Shown one piece after another: positions 34,303 through 45,158 of a stretch of DNA of 64,000 nucleotides. The DNA is from Bacteroidota bacterium. GTDB taxonomy: Bacteria > Bacteroidota > Bacteroidia > B-17B0 > Aurantibacillaceae. A program made the position numbers and the translations under genes. A model generated the notes under the pieces. It made no database searches. It saw only the letters and a program-made list of their open reading frames with translations, and was not told where the DNA came from. The stretch covers positions 124,001 through 188,000 of the forward strand of contig JADJSH010000005.1 of the NCBI GenBank assembly GCA_016711805.1, in the 5' to 3' direction. Position 1 is the first letter of the stretch. Each line of letters opens with the position of its first letter.

Positions 34303-35957
34303 TTATTCTTTTATAAAACGAATCGCGCTTGTGCCTTTATCCGTTTTAATTTGTGAGATATAAATTCCAGCAGGTAATTGTTCTACTGAGAATGAATTTG
34401 TTTTTTCTGTTTGTACTAAAGTACCTAAGCTATTATAGATAGAAATTGATTTAATTTCTTCATCTGTTTTAATAGTTAAATGCGAGGTTGCAGGATTTGG
34501 ATAAACTACTCCATTTGTTTTTCCTAATACGTCATTTAATCCAACAGTTGTATTAGGAGCATTATACAAAGTAGAAACTTCTGTTCCAGTTAAAGGTTTA
34601 TTGTAAATGTATAAATCATCAAAATAAGCATCTAAACGTTGTGTATTAACACAGATAGTGCCGTCGCTTTTTAAATAGGCGCCAACTCCAATACATGCAG
34701 TTGCATCTATAAAACCTGAACCGATTGCTGCACCAAATACTGACGTTTGCGTCAAAGGTTGTAAATTGTTGTTTACATAAATTTGATATTTGCTGTTTCC
34801 TGTAAGAGCGGCATCATACGTAAGTACTACATGGTACCATTGCCCAGTTGTGCAGGTAACATTATTAGCTGCTAAAACTGCAAAATTTCCAGCGCTGACA
34901 GAACTATAAGAAGTAATTTCAAATTGTGCTGTTGTATTTAAACGAAATAAAAATTGTCTATCGTTTCCGCTACATCCTGCATCGGCTGATTTTCCTAATA
35001 GAATTTGCTGTGTAGAGGTTATTGTTTTGAAATTAACCCAAAAGGAGTAGCTTATCTTTCCTGCAGTTCCGGCTGCAAACCCGTCATAACTATCATATAG
35101 ATTTAAATGCGTACTATTTAATGTTACATCTAATGCTTGGCTAGTATTCCCAAATCTATCAGTTCCATAGGTAACACCTGTGCCAACCGCATCATTGTTA
35201 CTTACCTCATCTAATGTCGCACCTGTGTCAAAAGAGTATTTAGAAACCAAACCATTAACAATAGGATTTGGTGCATTATAAAGAGTCAGAACCTCAGAAG
35301 GAGTTAATTTTCTGTTGAATAATTGAACATCATCAATTGCGCCATTAAAAAGCCTAGTACCACTTTTTGTGATCCGATACTTAAAGCAGTTGACGATGTA
35401 CTGTTAATGGTGTTAAAAGTGGCGTCTACTACATCTACGTCTAAAACTCCAGTAACATAGGTTTGATGTCTGCCAGTATTATCCCAAGTTGCAACTATAT
35501 GATACCAAGTATTGGCTACTAAACTTATTGTTCCTGTATGTCCTGCTGCAGAAAAACCAGGTTTCCCAATTGCGATGAATGTTTTGTTCCCGTTTATCAT
35601 GAAAAGATATTGATCAGTACTTGCATTTCCAGTCCATTTTGCTACAATAGCTTTTTGCCCGCTAACATTGGCTAGTTTTATCCACGAAGATATGGTTAGT
35701 CCAGTAGTTACATTTGCTTTAGCGGGTGAGCCTAATGAAATAGTAGAGGCTCCACTAAAATTGGCTGCGGCAGCAGGATTATTAAATCGGTCGGCTACAT
35801 AAGTTACGCTGGTAGAAGTGCCAAATGCTTTAGGTATTATACCATCTTGCTCATTGCAGGCGTTAAAGTTGTAATCAGCCAACAAACCATTTGTTACTTG
35901 CGAAAAGGATATGGAACTTGTTAATAGAAGGGAAGCGAAAAGTAGAATTTTTTTCAT
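34303..35957 (-). pseudogene. Double LamG-domain secreted protein with T9SS type A sorting domain, one frameshift
   Basis: Rebuilt as 551 residues. A signal peptide (1-19) precedes two concanavalin-like LamG domains (about 22-230 and 240-460) with motifs GLTISSWIKLANV, ANTWYHIVATWDNTG, SYSFWVNFKTI and GQWYHVVLTYD. The T9SS type A sorting domain (VVYPNPATSHLTIKT, AGIYISQIKT) ends IRFIKE. LamG domains usually bind polysaccharide or protein. The frame is lost at a five-base run (35364-35368, T5 on the plus strand); adding one base restores GSQKSGTRLFNGAIDDVQLFN. Its sorting domain is nearly the same as that of the 36111-38934 gene. A regulatory-looking motif (36019-36053) lies about 60 bp upstream of its start. 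Confidence 0.85.
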
Positions 35958-36018
35958 AGTTGTGAGTATTTATATATTTAATACAAATAAATCACATAAA
36001 TGCGTTTTTTTTATTTAA

Positions 36019-36053
36019 AGTTCAGCAACAGCTATTTCTGGTTTATTAACGGA
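36019..36053 (-). promoter_or_regulatory. Possible LytTR-type operator upstream of the LamG gene
   Basis: Read on the minus strand the motif is TCCGTTAATAAAC, 8 nt, then GCTGTTGCTGAACT. It closely matches the element at 38991-39024. CCGTT and CTGTT begin 21 bp apart, in direct orientation. It lies 62-96 bp before the LamG start codon. Binding by the adjacent LytTR protein is inference. Confidence 0.45.
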
Positions 36054-36054
36054 C

Positions 36055-36094
36055 AAAAAAAGAGAGGTCATCCATTAAGACGACCTCTCTTTTA
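36055..36094 (-). terminator. Terminator after the 16-repeat propeller gene
   Basis: AAAGAGAGGTC and GACCTCTCTTT form an 11-bp stem with A and T tracts, 17 bp past the stop at 36111. Confidence 0.8.
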
Positions 36095-36110
36095 AAAGTT
36101 TAAAGATTAA

Positions 36111-38934
36111 TTATTCTTTTATAAAACGAATTGTTTGAGTTCCTTTTTCTGTTTTAACTTTTAAGATATATAATCCTGAAGATAATTGCTCAACAGAAAA
36201 TACATTTGTTTTTTCTGTTTGAACTAAAGCCCCTAAGCTATTGTAGATAGAAATAGTTTGGATTTCTTCATCTGTTTTTACAGTTAAAATTGTTGAACTT
36301 GGATTTGGGAAAATACTTAGTTCGTTAGTTGAGTTTGATAATTGATTAATGCCTGTGCACAAACTTACACTTTGAGTAATGACTGCATTATTTTCACAAC
36401 CATTTGCATCTGTACCAGTAACCGTGTAATTTGTTGTAACTGTTGGAGATACTGAAATACTAGTTCCCGTAGCACTCGTGTTCCAAGTATAAGAAGTCGA
36501 AGTCCCATTGGCTGTTAAGCTAGTCGTTTCCCCAGCACAAATTAACGGATTACTTGTTGTTGCATTAATTGTTGGAAGCGTGTTAACGGTTAACGTAATT
36601 GTGTTAGAAATTACATTACCACAATCACCAGTAACTTCTACGTTATATGTACCAGCATCGCTAGTTGTTACATTGTTTATAGTTAACGCGGCCGAAGTAC
36701 CAACAGTTGTTGTTCCCTTTTTCCATTGATAGCTTAGGTTTGTGCCACCTATGCCTAACGTAAATGTAGTATTTGCTCCTTCGCATACTATTTGTGAGGC
36801 AGGTTGACTTGCAATAAATGCGCCAACACATGGAAGTCCAAACACTGCAAAATTATTTTGTGCTATACTTGCAAAGTCAGTAAAAGATCCTCCAGTAAAC
36901 AATTTATTGTCAGCTGTATGAAACGCATAAACCGTACTAGTGCTAGTAGCGTTTGGTGCCCAAGTATTTATAGTGCCAGTAGTAATATCAAAAGATGCCA
37001 TTTTATTACGACCATAAATATTGCTTAGTACTGTAAAAGAACCACCTGTAAAAACTGTATTTCCAGCTACAGCAAGTGTGAAAACTGTATTATTAGCATT
37101 TGGATTCCAAGAGGTGGCAATACCTGAGGTAGCATCAATGGATGCAATTCTGTTTCGAGCAGCTCCGCCTCCAATGGTAGTGAAGTTTCCACCAGCAAAA
37201 ACAGTATTTCCTGTTACAGCAAGCGCATAAATTGTATTGTTTGCTCCAGGATTCCAAGAATTGAGGTTTAAGGTAGTAAGATCAAATGACGCTATTTTGC
37301 TTCTTCCAGTACCAAGAATATTGGTAAAATCACCAGCTACATAAACGTTTGTTCCTGAGATTAGAATAGTTTGAACATTACTATTTGGGTTAGGATTCCA
37401 TGATGAAGCTAAACCAGTATTGATATCAATGGCCGCTAAGCGATTTCTGGTTTGCCCTCCTATTGATGTAAACACCCCTCCGACATATAAATTATTGCCT
37501 GATATAGCTACCGTATTAACCGCAGCGTTTGAATTTGCATTCCAGGTCGTTGCATTTCCAGTAGATGCATTTATAGCAGCTATTCCATTTCGAGATTGAC
37601 CTCCAATAGTTGTAAAAGTTCCAGCTGCAAAAATAGTATTTCCTGATACTGCAAGTCCGTTAACTATTCCACTAGCATTTGGATTCCATGCTGTAGCAGC
37701 ACCTGTAGTGGCATCTAATGCAGCAATAGAATTACGACTATAGCCTCCTAATAAAGTAAAGGCACCACCAGCATAAATATTGCTTGCAGTTGAACTTAAA
37801 GTATAAACAAAATTATTTGCGTTTGGATTCCATGAGTTCGCTAATCCTGATGTTACATCAAGTGCTGCAAGTCTATTTCTTGTTAGCCCGCTAATACTAG
37901 TAAATTCTCCTCCAACATAAAGTGTACTTCCAACCAAAGAAAAGAGTATGTACATTTCCATTAGCATTTGGATCCCAGCCGGTTGCATTACTTCCACCTA
38001 AATATATTTCAGCAATTTTGTTTCTATAGTATCCTCCACCTATTGTACTGAAAAGACCTCCGACAAAAAGTGACGTAGTCGTTGGGCTATATACCATTGT
38101 ACGAACTGAGCCGTCAGCTCCTGGATAAAAAGTTGTCATATTACCAGTAGAAATATTAAATTCTGCCATTCTACTGCGTGTTTGACCTGATATTCCAATA
38201 AAGTCTCCACCAACATATATACTAGTCGGTGATAAAACTATAGTCCATACTGTATTATCTGCATTTTTATTCCATGCAGTTGCCAGCCCTGTTGTTGCAT
38301 CAAGTGACGCTATTCTATTTCTAGTTTGCCCACCAATACTTGTAAATGCTCCTCCAACATATACAGTGTTACTATTTACTGCAATAGTATAAACATTGTT
38401 GTTGGCATTTGGATTCCATGTATTTATAGAACCTGTTGCAGCGCTTAGAGCAGCTATTCTATTTCTAGTTTGCCCACCAATAGTTGTAAAACTTCCTCCA
38501 ACATATAGAGTGGTGCCATTGATAGCTAGCGCTCTTACACTGTTATTGGCATTTGCTTTCCAGTTTGTTACCTGTCCGGATGAATTAATATGTGCAATAA
38601 ATTGGCGAATACTGTCGCCAACCATTGTGAAATCCCCACCTATAAACCATCCACCACTTCCATCAGGAAGTGATGTTCTAATAATATCATTAGCCTCTGA
38701 AAAATTCGGAGTTTGCGCACCATTTGCTAGATCTAACTGCGCACCAAAGTTTACAGGAGGTGCAATACTAGTAAAATTACCGCCTAAATACACAATATTG
38801 TTTACTGTGTCTTTTACAATTGATTTTACAACTCCATTGGTTTGCCACCAGTGTGGTTCAAGTGTTTGAGCAGTTAGTTTTTGTAAATTGGCTATTGTTA
38901 ATATTGCCGTAAGTAGTAGTAATAGTTTTCTCAT
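36111..38934 (-). pseudogene. Secreted beta-propeller repeat protein with Ig-like and T9SS type A domains, one frameshift
   Basis: Rebuilt as 940 residues. A signal peptide (1-19, KLTA|QTLE) is followed by about sixteen repeats of about 50 residues with the core YVGGxFTSIGGQTRNRIAALD, then WNPNANN. These form delta-60/propeller-like blades. An Ig-like domain (IVCEGANTTFTLGIGG, GTYNVEVTGDCGN) and another short Ig-like piece precede the type A sorting domain (LSIFPNPSSTILTVKT, SSGLYILKVKT, IRFIKE). The frame breaks at an A4 run (37940-37943); removing one base joins GNVHTL to SLVGSTLYVGG. The start at 38934 is the ATG that gives a signal peptide. No catalytic residues are seen; a binding or surface-display role is likely. 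Confidence 0.85.
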
Positions 38935-38990
38935 ATTTATTTGATTTATATCAAACAAACATATATCAAAAAATACTGAAAATTTTTGAG

Positions 38991-39024
38991 AGTTTAGCAA
39001 CAGCCAATTGAGTTCATTAATGGA
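38991..39024 (-). promoter_or_regulatory. Possible LytTR-type operator upstream of the propeller gene
   Basis: Read on the minus strand the motif is TCCATTAATGAAC, 7 nt, then GCTGTTGCTAAACT. It begins 6 nt after the LytTR regulator's stop codon and ends about 57 bp before the propeller gene start. The two GTT/ATT-type half sites begin 20 bp apart. It is a near copy of 36019-36053 and of nothing else I can find in the window. Confidence 0.45.
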
Positions 39025-39029
39025 TAAAC

Positions 39030-39771
39030 TTAGGCAGAAAGGGCCTCTTCAAACTCTGCTTTTTTGTACTTTGAAAGCTTCGTTGTTAGACCGTTAGAAA
39101 GCTGAATGCTTAAATCGGATTTTGAATACTGCTTAATACATTTTTTGTTAACTAACCATGATTTATGTACCCTAAAAAAATCAGGTACACTCTCTAAAAC
39201 GGTTTCGAAATGCTTCAAGTTTTTGCTAGCAATATATGTTTTTTCTGTAGTATGAATGGTGCAATACGATTCTTGAGCTTCAATGGCAATAATGCTTTCG
39301 ATACTCACTATGTTTTGCTGACCTTTATCGCTAATTACTATATTTTTGAGCTGCTTGCTTTCCAAAGTATTACTTAATAAGGATAAGCGTTGCGATTGTT
39401 GCTCTATATTACGCTGCTGCACAACTCTTGCAACTGCATTTTTCAAACGTTCAATATCTATGGGTTTTAATAAATAATCGATGGCAGCTATTTCAAAGGC
39501 ACGGATAGCGTATTGGTCATAAGCCGTCACAAAAATAATTTCAAAATGGATGTCTTTAAAAAAGTAACGATTTCAAAACCCGAATAATTAGGCATCTCAA
39601 TATCTAAAACACTAAGTCGGGTTGCTCTTTATTAATTACATCAACGGCTTGCGATACATGGTTACATTTGGCAATTAACTCAACATCAGGACAAAAACGT
39701 AGCAATAAATTTTCAAGCACGTCTCTTGCACCTTCTTCATCATCTACCAATATGGCCCTAATTTTTTTCAT
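39030..39771 (-). pseudogene. LytTR-type response regulator, two frameshifts
   Basis: Rebuilt as 247 residues. The receiver domain (1-120) has RAILVDDEEGARDVL with the acidic pair, the phosphoacceptor aspartate in LVFLDIEMPNYSG, the T in IFVTAYDQYAI and the K in YLLKPID. A linker leads to a LytTR DNA-binding domain (about 145-245: IIAIEAQESYCTIHTTEKTYIASKNLKHFE and FFRVHKSWLVNKKCIKQY). One T is missing at 39606-39609 and another at 39558-39563. The start at 39771 is the conserved MKKIRAILVDDE. It lies 75 bp downstream of the LytS-type kinase, the normal pairing. All active-site residues are present in the rebuilt protein. Confidence 0.88.
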
Positions 39772-39846
39772 GGCGTCAAACGTACTATTCGTTTTTTTAA
39801 TATTTGCTACCAAATTTATGAATCATATGATTTTATTTAGCAATGG

Positions 39847-42743
39847 CTAAAATTTATGTTTGATGGGAATGGATAGAATCACTTTGGTTCCTATCGCTTC
39901 ATTATTCTCAAATAAATCTTCGTATTTATAGCCAAAGTCTCCTTCAAATACATTACTTAAAATTTCAAAACGTTTAAGAATGGCTTTTCCTGAAAACGAT
40001 TCATGTTCTGAACGTTGCCTTAATTTAATAGCTTTTGATTTATCTCGGCCAATCCCATTATCTGATATTGTGCATATTAGAGTTTCGTTTAACTCAAAAG
40101 TTATCTTTAAATTCTTTTGCCCCTCTTTATGCAATAAACCGTGTATTAAAGAGTTTTCGATAAAAGGTTGAATTAATAAAGGAGGTAGCATAATATCTTC
40201 CACATTTTTAATATCAATGGTATAGTTTAGTTCTTTTTTAAAGCGTAATTTTTCAAGAGATAAATACAATTCTAATAATTTTATTTCTTGATCAAAATCA
40301 ATAAAATCTTTTCAGAATAACTTAAGGTTCTTCGCACTAAGTTTGAAAATGTGGTAATGTAGGAATAAGAATGTTCTACATCACCTTTCAAAATTAAATC
40401 CTGAATCGAATTCAATGAATTAAAAAAATAAAATGCGGATTCATTTGAGATTGAATGGCGGTTAATTTGGAAGCATTTAACTCATTAATTTGCTGAGATT
40501 TTTCGTTGGATATTTAATTGCCAACGATATACCATGAACACAATTCCTAAAAATATGATAATACTAATGACAATAAACCACCAGCGTACATAAAAAGGAG
40601 CAGCAATCGTAAAAGAGTAGGAGACTGGTTCGCTGAACACACCTTGGTTTTCAACTTTTAAATAAAACGTGTAGTTGCCTGGAGCCAAAGCAGAGTAAGT
40701 AATTTGATTAGATTCGTAATTATTGATATTCCAATTCAAATCGTATCCGTCAAGCTTGTAATAATAGTGCATGCTTTCGTGGTTACGTAGTGTAGTTGAT
40801 GAAAATATAAATTGTATTTTGCGTTGATCACTATTTAAAGCACTTGTTTGAAATGGATTAATTAATTCGTCGTTTACTAAAAATGTGATTTAAACGAATA
40901 AATGGTTTTTGATGAGCTGTTTTGTTGTAATTTAAATTAATAGGTTGCACGCCACCACTATGGCTTACCCATAGTTGGTTTTGGTGAAAAGTAAAGTCAA
41001 TTATTCTTTTAGATGAAAATCCAAATACAGAATGTAAGGCTTTTAATAATTTTCCATTCATGTCAAATTGAAATAAACCATTGGATGATTTGGCAATAAT
41101 AGTGTTTTGATGAATGCTTATTTTTTTAAGAATCTCTTCTTGATTATTTATTATAGGATGAATTACACTTTTTATTTCGCCATGTTGAATTATTAAAATG
41201 CCATTGGCTTTGGTGGTAGCGTATATACGACCATTATAAAAATGCAGGTAATTGGGATAAATGACTTTTTTATTAATGAGTAAGGGCTTGATATTTCCAT
41301 CAGGAAAAAATGGTAAATAAACCATTGGCCGTAGAAGCATATAGGCAACGATCATCAGGATTATATTCTATTGAATAAATCCTGAAATCAACACCTTTAA
41401 TAATTGAGTATTAAATGTATTGATGCCATTGCTCTCAACTTTCATAACACCTCTGTTTGTTCCAAGGTAAATGAGATTATCAGAAAGTATAACGCGTCTT
41501 TTAAAGAAGCTTGTATAATATTGGTGATGGTTGATGTTTTTTTATTGTAAACTTTAATACTACCGTTATCAAAAACAATTAAGTTGCTCGTATGATTGCC
41601 ATATATGGCTTCAATAGGACGTTTCCCTTCAGCGTTAATAGTAAACAATTTGTTATTAAGGTAGTTCATTAGTGTACCTTTAGAAGTCCCAATCATTAAA
41701 CCAAATAGCGAATCTGAATACAAAGCATTTGCAGGATCTTCTTTAAATGTATGAATCACATCAGGTACTTTAGTATCTGGAATAACTATGACACCCTTAT
41801 CAAATGTGCTGAGTAATATATTTCCTTCTTTATCCTTATATATATCCGAAATAAAATAATCTCCGTAATAAATAGGATAATTTTCAGTGGTTATTTTTTT
41901 ATCTATTAAAGCTGTGCCTGGTAAAGTTCCTGTAACCCAAATAATACCTTCAGTTTCGTAGATTCTCTCCGACTGACTTCTTTCGAATACAACATTTTTA
42001 GGTAATAGATTTAATTCAAACGTTGAAGCATTGAAACTATAAAGATTTTTAGTACTTAGATCAAGGGCATGGTTACTGAAAAATTTGAGTACACTTTCGG
42101 CTTTTAGACTGCCAGATAAAAAATGTAACTTGTTTTTTTTGAAAACACCTTTCTCATATATTAAAACAGAATCTACACCGCTTATATGAAATTGAACGCC
42201 ATGGTTGTTGGTTGAAAAAACTGAACTTAAATAGTAATGTGAAGCCGGGTATTGTAACACCTTTTTTCCGTTTTTATTTAAAACCACTATTTGTTTGGCA
42301 CCAATTACTAGGTTATCATCATCTGCAACACTTAAGCTAATATCAGAGCTGGTTTCATCGGCTTTAAGCTCATAAAATAGGGAGCAATTTTTGTTTTTTA
42401 TTTCGAAGATTTGATTGTTTAAGTTATGACAATAAATAGTTCCCTCGCGATTAATTGTGAAGTTAAAAACAGAACTACCTTTGGCTTCATCACAATCGAT
42501 TTTATTATAATAGTAATAATCAAAATAATATAGCCCTTCGTTGGTGGCAAACCAGTAATTCATGTCTTTATCCTGAATCACGTCGTAAATTTGCACACCT
42601 CTAAACTGTTCTTCGCCAAAAATAAAATGAGCAGGTTGCTGTGCTTTTGTATTGATAAATGAAAAGCAAATCACAATAAGTAAAATTACTTTTGTGCCTG
42701 CAAAGTTTCTTAGTATGTTTTGTGCATGTTTGATAGTAACCAA
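39847..42743 (-). pseudogene. LytS-type sensor histidine kinase with periplasmic propeller, seven frameshifts
   Basis: Rebuilt as 965 residues. A signal/anchor (about 16-33) is followed by propeller-like sensor blades ('two-component regulator propeller': IYDVIQDKDMNYWFATNEGLYYF, LSDNLIYLGTNRGVMK). Next comes a Y_Y_Y domain (HYYYKLDGYDLNWNINN ... PGNYTFYLKVEN), one membrane segment (WWFIVISIIIFLGIVFMVYRW) and a histidine kinase domain. The phospho-accepting histidine is in QMNPHFIFFNSLNSIQ, the N box in PPLLIQPFIENSLIHG and the G box in DNGIGR. Single-base indels in A/T runs lie at about 41484, 41396, 41305, 40879, 40499, 40422 and 40309. Four are missing and three surplus bases; no in-frame stop remains after repair. 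The related regulator follows. Confidence 0.85.
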
Positions 42744-42834
42744 ATGTACAAAAAAATATAAATAAATTTATTTGACTGTTTAATACCTTTTGTTAGCGGT
42801 AGCTTAGAGTAAATATAGTTTCAATAATTTCTTC

Positions 42835-42868
42835 AAAAAAAATCCCGCCATTTTCGTAGCGGGATTTT
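42835..42868 (-). terminator. Terminator after eno
   Basis: AAAATCCCGC (42839-42848) pairs with GCGGGATTTT (42859-42868), with a T run on the minus strand. Confidence 0.85.
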
Positions 42869-42885
42869 AATTCAGTTTACATTTT

Positions 42886-44178
42886 TTACATTTTTAAAAA
42901 CTTAAAGTTTTTTCCAATGTATCGTGCATTATCGCCTAATTGTTCTTCAATACGTAATAACTGGTTATATTTTGCAATCCGGTCACTACGTGAAGCTGAA
43001 CCTGTTTTAATTTGTCCGCAGCTTAATGCTACAGCTAAATCTGCAATGGTTGTGTCTTCTGTTTCTCCACTACGATGGCTCATCACAGATGTATAGCTAT
43101 TGGTATGTGCTAATGAAACGGCGTTAATTGTTTCAGTTAAGGTTCCAATTTGGTTTACTTTAACTAAGATAGAGTTGGCAACCCCCATGTCTATTCCTTT
43201 TTTCAAGTAATCTACATTAGTTACAAATAAATCATCTCCTACTAATTGTGTTGAAGCGCCTAATTTATCGGTCATTAATTTCCAACCATTCCAATCTTCT
43301 TCCGCAAAACCATCTTCAATAGAAATGATAGGATATTTTTTTCTCCAATCAGCCCAAAAATCAACTATTTGCGCTGAGGTTAATTTATCGCCTGTTGATT
43401 TTTTAAAGTGGTATACATTTTCCTCCGTATTATAAAATTCAGATGAAGCGGCATCCATCGCAATATAAATATCTTCTCCAGCTTTGTATCCTGCTTTGTC
43501 AATAGCCTGCATCACGGCTTTAATCGCCTCTTCGTTATTTTTAAAGTTAGGAGCAAAACCACCTTCATCACCAACGTTGGTTGCTAAGCCTTGAGATTTT
43601 AAAACGGCTTTTAAATGATGAAAAATCTCCGTTCCCATTCTTAAACCTTCGCTAAAACTTTCAGCACCAATAGGCATAATCATAAATTCCTGAAAATCAA
43701 TTCCATTATCTGCATGTGAACCACCATTCAAAATGTTCATCATCGGGATAGGCAAAATGTTTGAATTAACACCACCAACATAACGGTAAAGGGGTTGTCT
43801 GCAATCTTCAGAAGCCGCTCTAGCAACAGCTAAAGAAACACCTAAAATAGCATTAGCTCCTAAGGTACCTTTGTTAGGACTACCATCTAATTCAATCATA
43901 GCGGCATCAATAGCACTTTGATCAAAAATATACATGCCTTTTAAACGTTCTGCTATTGCAGTATTCACATTATTCACTGCTTTTAAAACGCCTTTTCCTA
44001 AATATTGTGATTTATCGTTGTCACGTAATTCAACGGCTTCGTGAATACCAGTTGATGCTCCAGATGGAACAGCTGCTCTTCCTAAAATACCTGAATCGGT
44101 TACTACATCAACTTCAATAGTTGGGTTTCCGCGCGAATCTAAAATTTGTCTTGCTACAATGGTGTGAATAAATGACAT
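42886..44178 (-). CDS. eno: Enolase
   Basis: A 430-residue glycolytic enzyme that converts 2-phosphoglycerate to phosphoenolpyruvate. GIAR-like start ARQILDSRGNPTIEVDV, the mobile loop AAVPSGASTGIHEA, NVGDEGGFAPN, metal-binding residues in AMDAASSEFY, SIEDGFAEEDW and VGDDLFVTN, the SHRSGETEDTTIADLAV signature and GSASRSDR are all intact. Length is normal and there is no frameshift even though both neighbouring genes are broken. nadK lies 88 bp upstream on the same strand. Confidence 0.98.
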   Translation of the reverse strand: MSFIHTIVARQILDSRGNPTIEVDVVTDSGILGRAAVPSGASTGIHEAVELRDNDKSQYLGKGVLKAVNNVNTAIAERLKGMYIFDQSAIDAAMIELDGSPNKGTLGANAILGVSLAVARAASEDCRQPLYRYVGGVNSNILPIPMMNILNGGSHADNGIDFQEFMIMPIGAESFSEGLRMGTEIFHHLKAVLKSQGLATNVGDEGGFAPNFKNNEEAIKAVMQAIDKAGYKAGEDIYIAMDAASSEFYNTEENVYHFKKSTGDKLTSAQIVDFWADWRKKYPIISIEDGFAEEDWNGWKLMTDKLGASTQLVGDDLFVTNVDYLKKGIDMGVANSILVKVNQIGTLTETINAVSLAHTNSYTSVMSHRSGETEDTTIADLAVALSCGQIKTGSASRSDRIAKYNQLLRIEEQLGDNARYIGKNFKFLKM

Positions 44179-44266
44179 AATCGTGTTTAAATGGTTTTAT
44201 GGGTGTTAAAATTAATTATTTATTTTTTATTGGAGGTTGAATATTTTTCAATAGTAATTAAAAATG

Positions 44267-45143
44267 TTAATGACGTTTATCAATTCCCCAAAGGAGCTTA
44301 TTACGAAGGGTTTCGAAAAAGTGCTGTCCTTCCAAATTAATCATATTAAATCTAAAGTCTGCTTTTTTAATAATGAGTTCTGATAAATTTTTGATGGTTT
44401 GTGAACGTGAGTCTAGCGATACATTAAAACTATCACTTCGTCCGCTTACTTTAAAGCTTAAGGTTTTGTTATTTGAAATCACAATAGGTCGCACATTTAA
44501 ATTATGCGGAGCAATTGGGGTGATAATAAAATTATCTGAATCAGGAACCATAATTGGTCCTCCACAACTTAAAGAGTAGGCGGTAGATCCAGTTGGTGTC
44601 GATACAATTAATCCATCGGCAAAATAGGAGTTTAAAAAAATGCCATCCACATAAGTGTCAATGTTAATCATAGCACTCGATTCTTTTTTTATGAATTGTG
44701 AATTCATTCAAGGCATAATTTACTTCATTAAAACAAGTGGTTTTATCTAGCTCAATTAACTCTCGTTTATCTAAAGTAAATTTTTCTTTAGTTAGTAATT
44801 GAATGGCTTTTGCAAAATCTTCTTTATAAACGGTTGCTAAAAAACCTAAACGACCAGTGTTTACACCTAGAACAGGAATACCTGAGCGTCTAACATATTC
44901 AAGAGTTTCAAGCATGGTACCATCACCACCTAAAGAAATTACATAATCTGCTTTGGCAATTAATTCTTCTGAATTAGAAAATGTGTTAAGCGTGAAAGGT
45001 TTATCGGAATCTTTATTTAAGTACTCTAGATATGGCTTAAATACAACAATTTTAAATTTTTCTATTTCCGCTAGCGCGATTAATTGTTCGAGGTAAATCG
45101 AAAAATTATCTTTGGTATTGCGCGCGTAAACAGCTATTGTCAT
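44267..45143 (-). pseudogene. nadK: NAD kinase, one frameshift at an A7 run
   Basis: Rebuilt as 291 residues. NAD kinase phosphorylates NAD to NADP and is essential in most bacteria. The GGDGTML motif (in YVISLGGDGTMLE), NTGRLGFLA and the second conserved region GLIVSTPTGSTAYSLSCGGP are intact. Frame is lost at A7 (44681-44687 region, T7 on the plus strand); removing one A gives IHKKESSAMINIDTY in place of the spurious end. Nothing else is damaged, so this may be a homopolymer miscall. It lies 16 bp downstream of the CBS gene, an arrangement often seen in Bacteroidota. Confidence 0.9.
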
Positions 45144-45158
45144 ATCACTTTTTAAATT

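Noticed and set aside
39030..45143. Programmed ribosomal frameshifting as a shared mechanism
   Set aside because: Required shifts go in both directions, runs are often only 2-5 bases, and no slippery heptamer plus pseudoknot pattern is visible.
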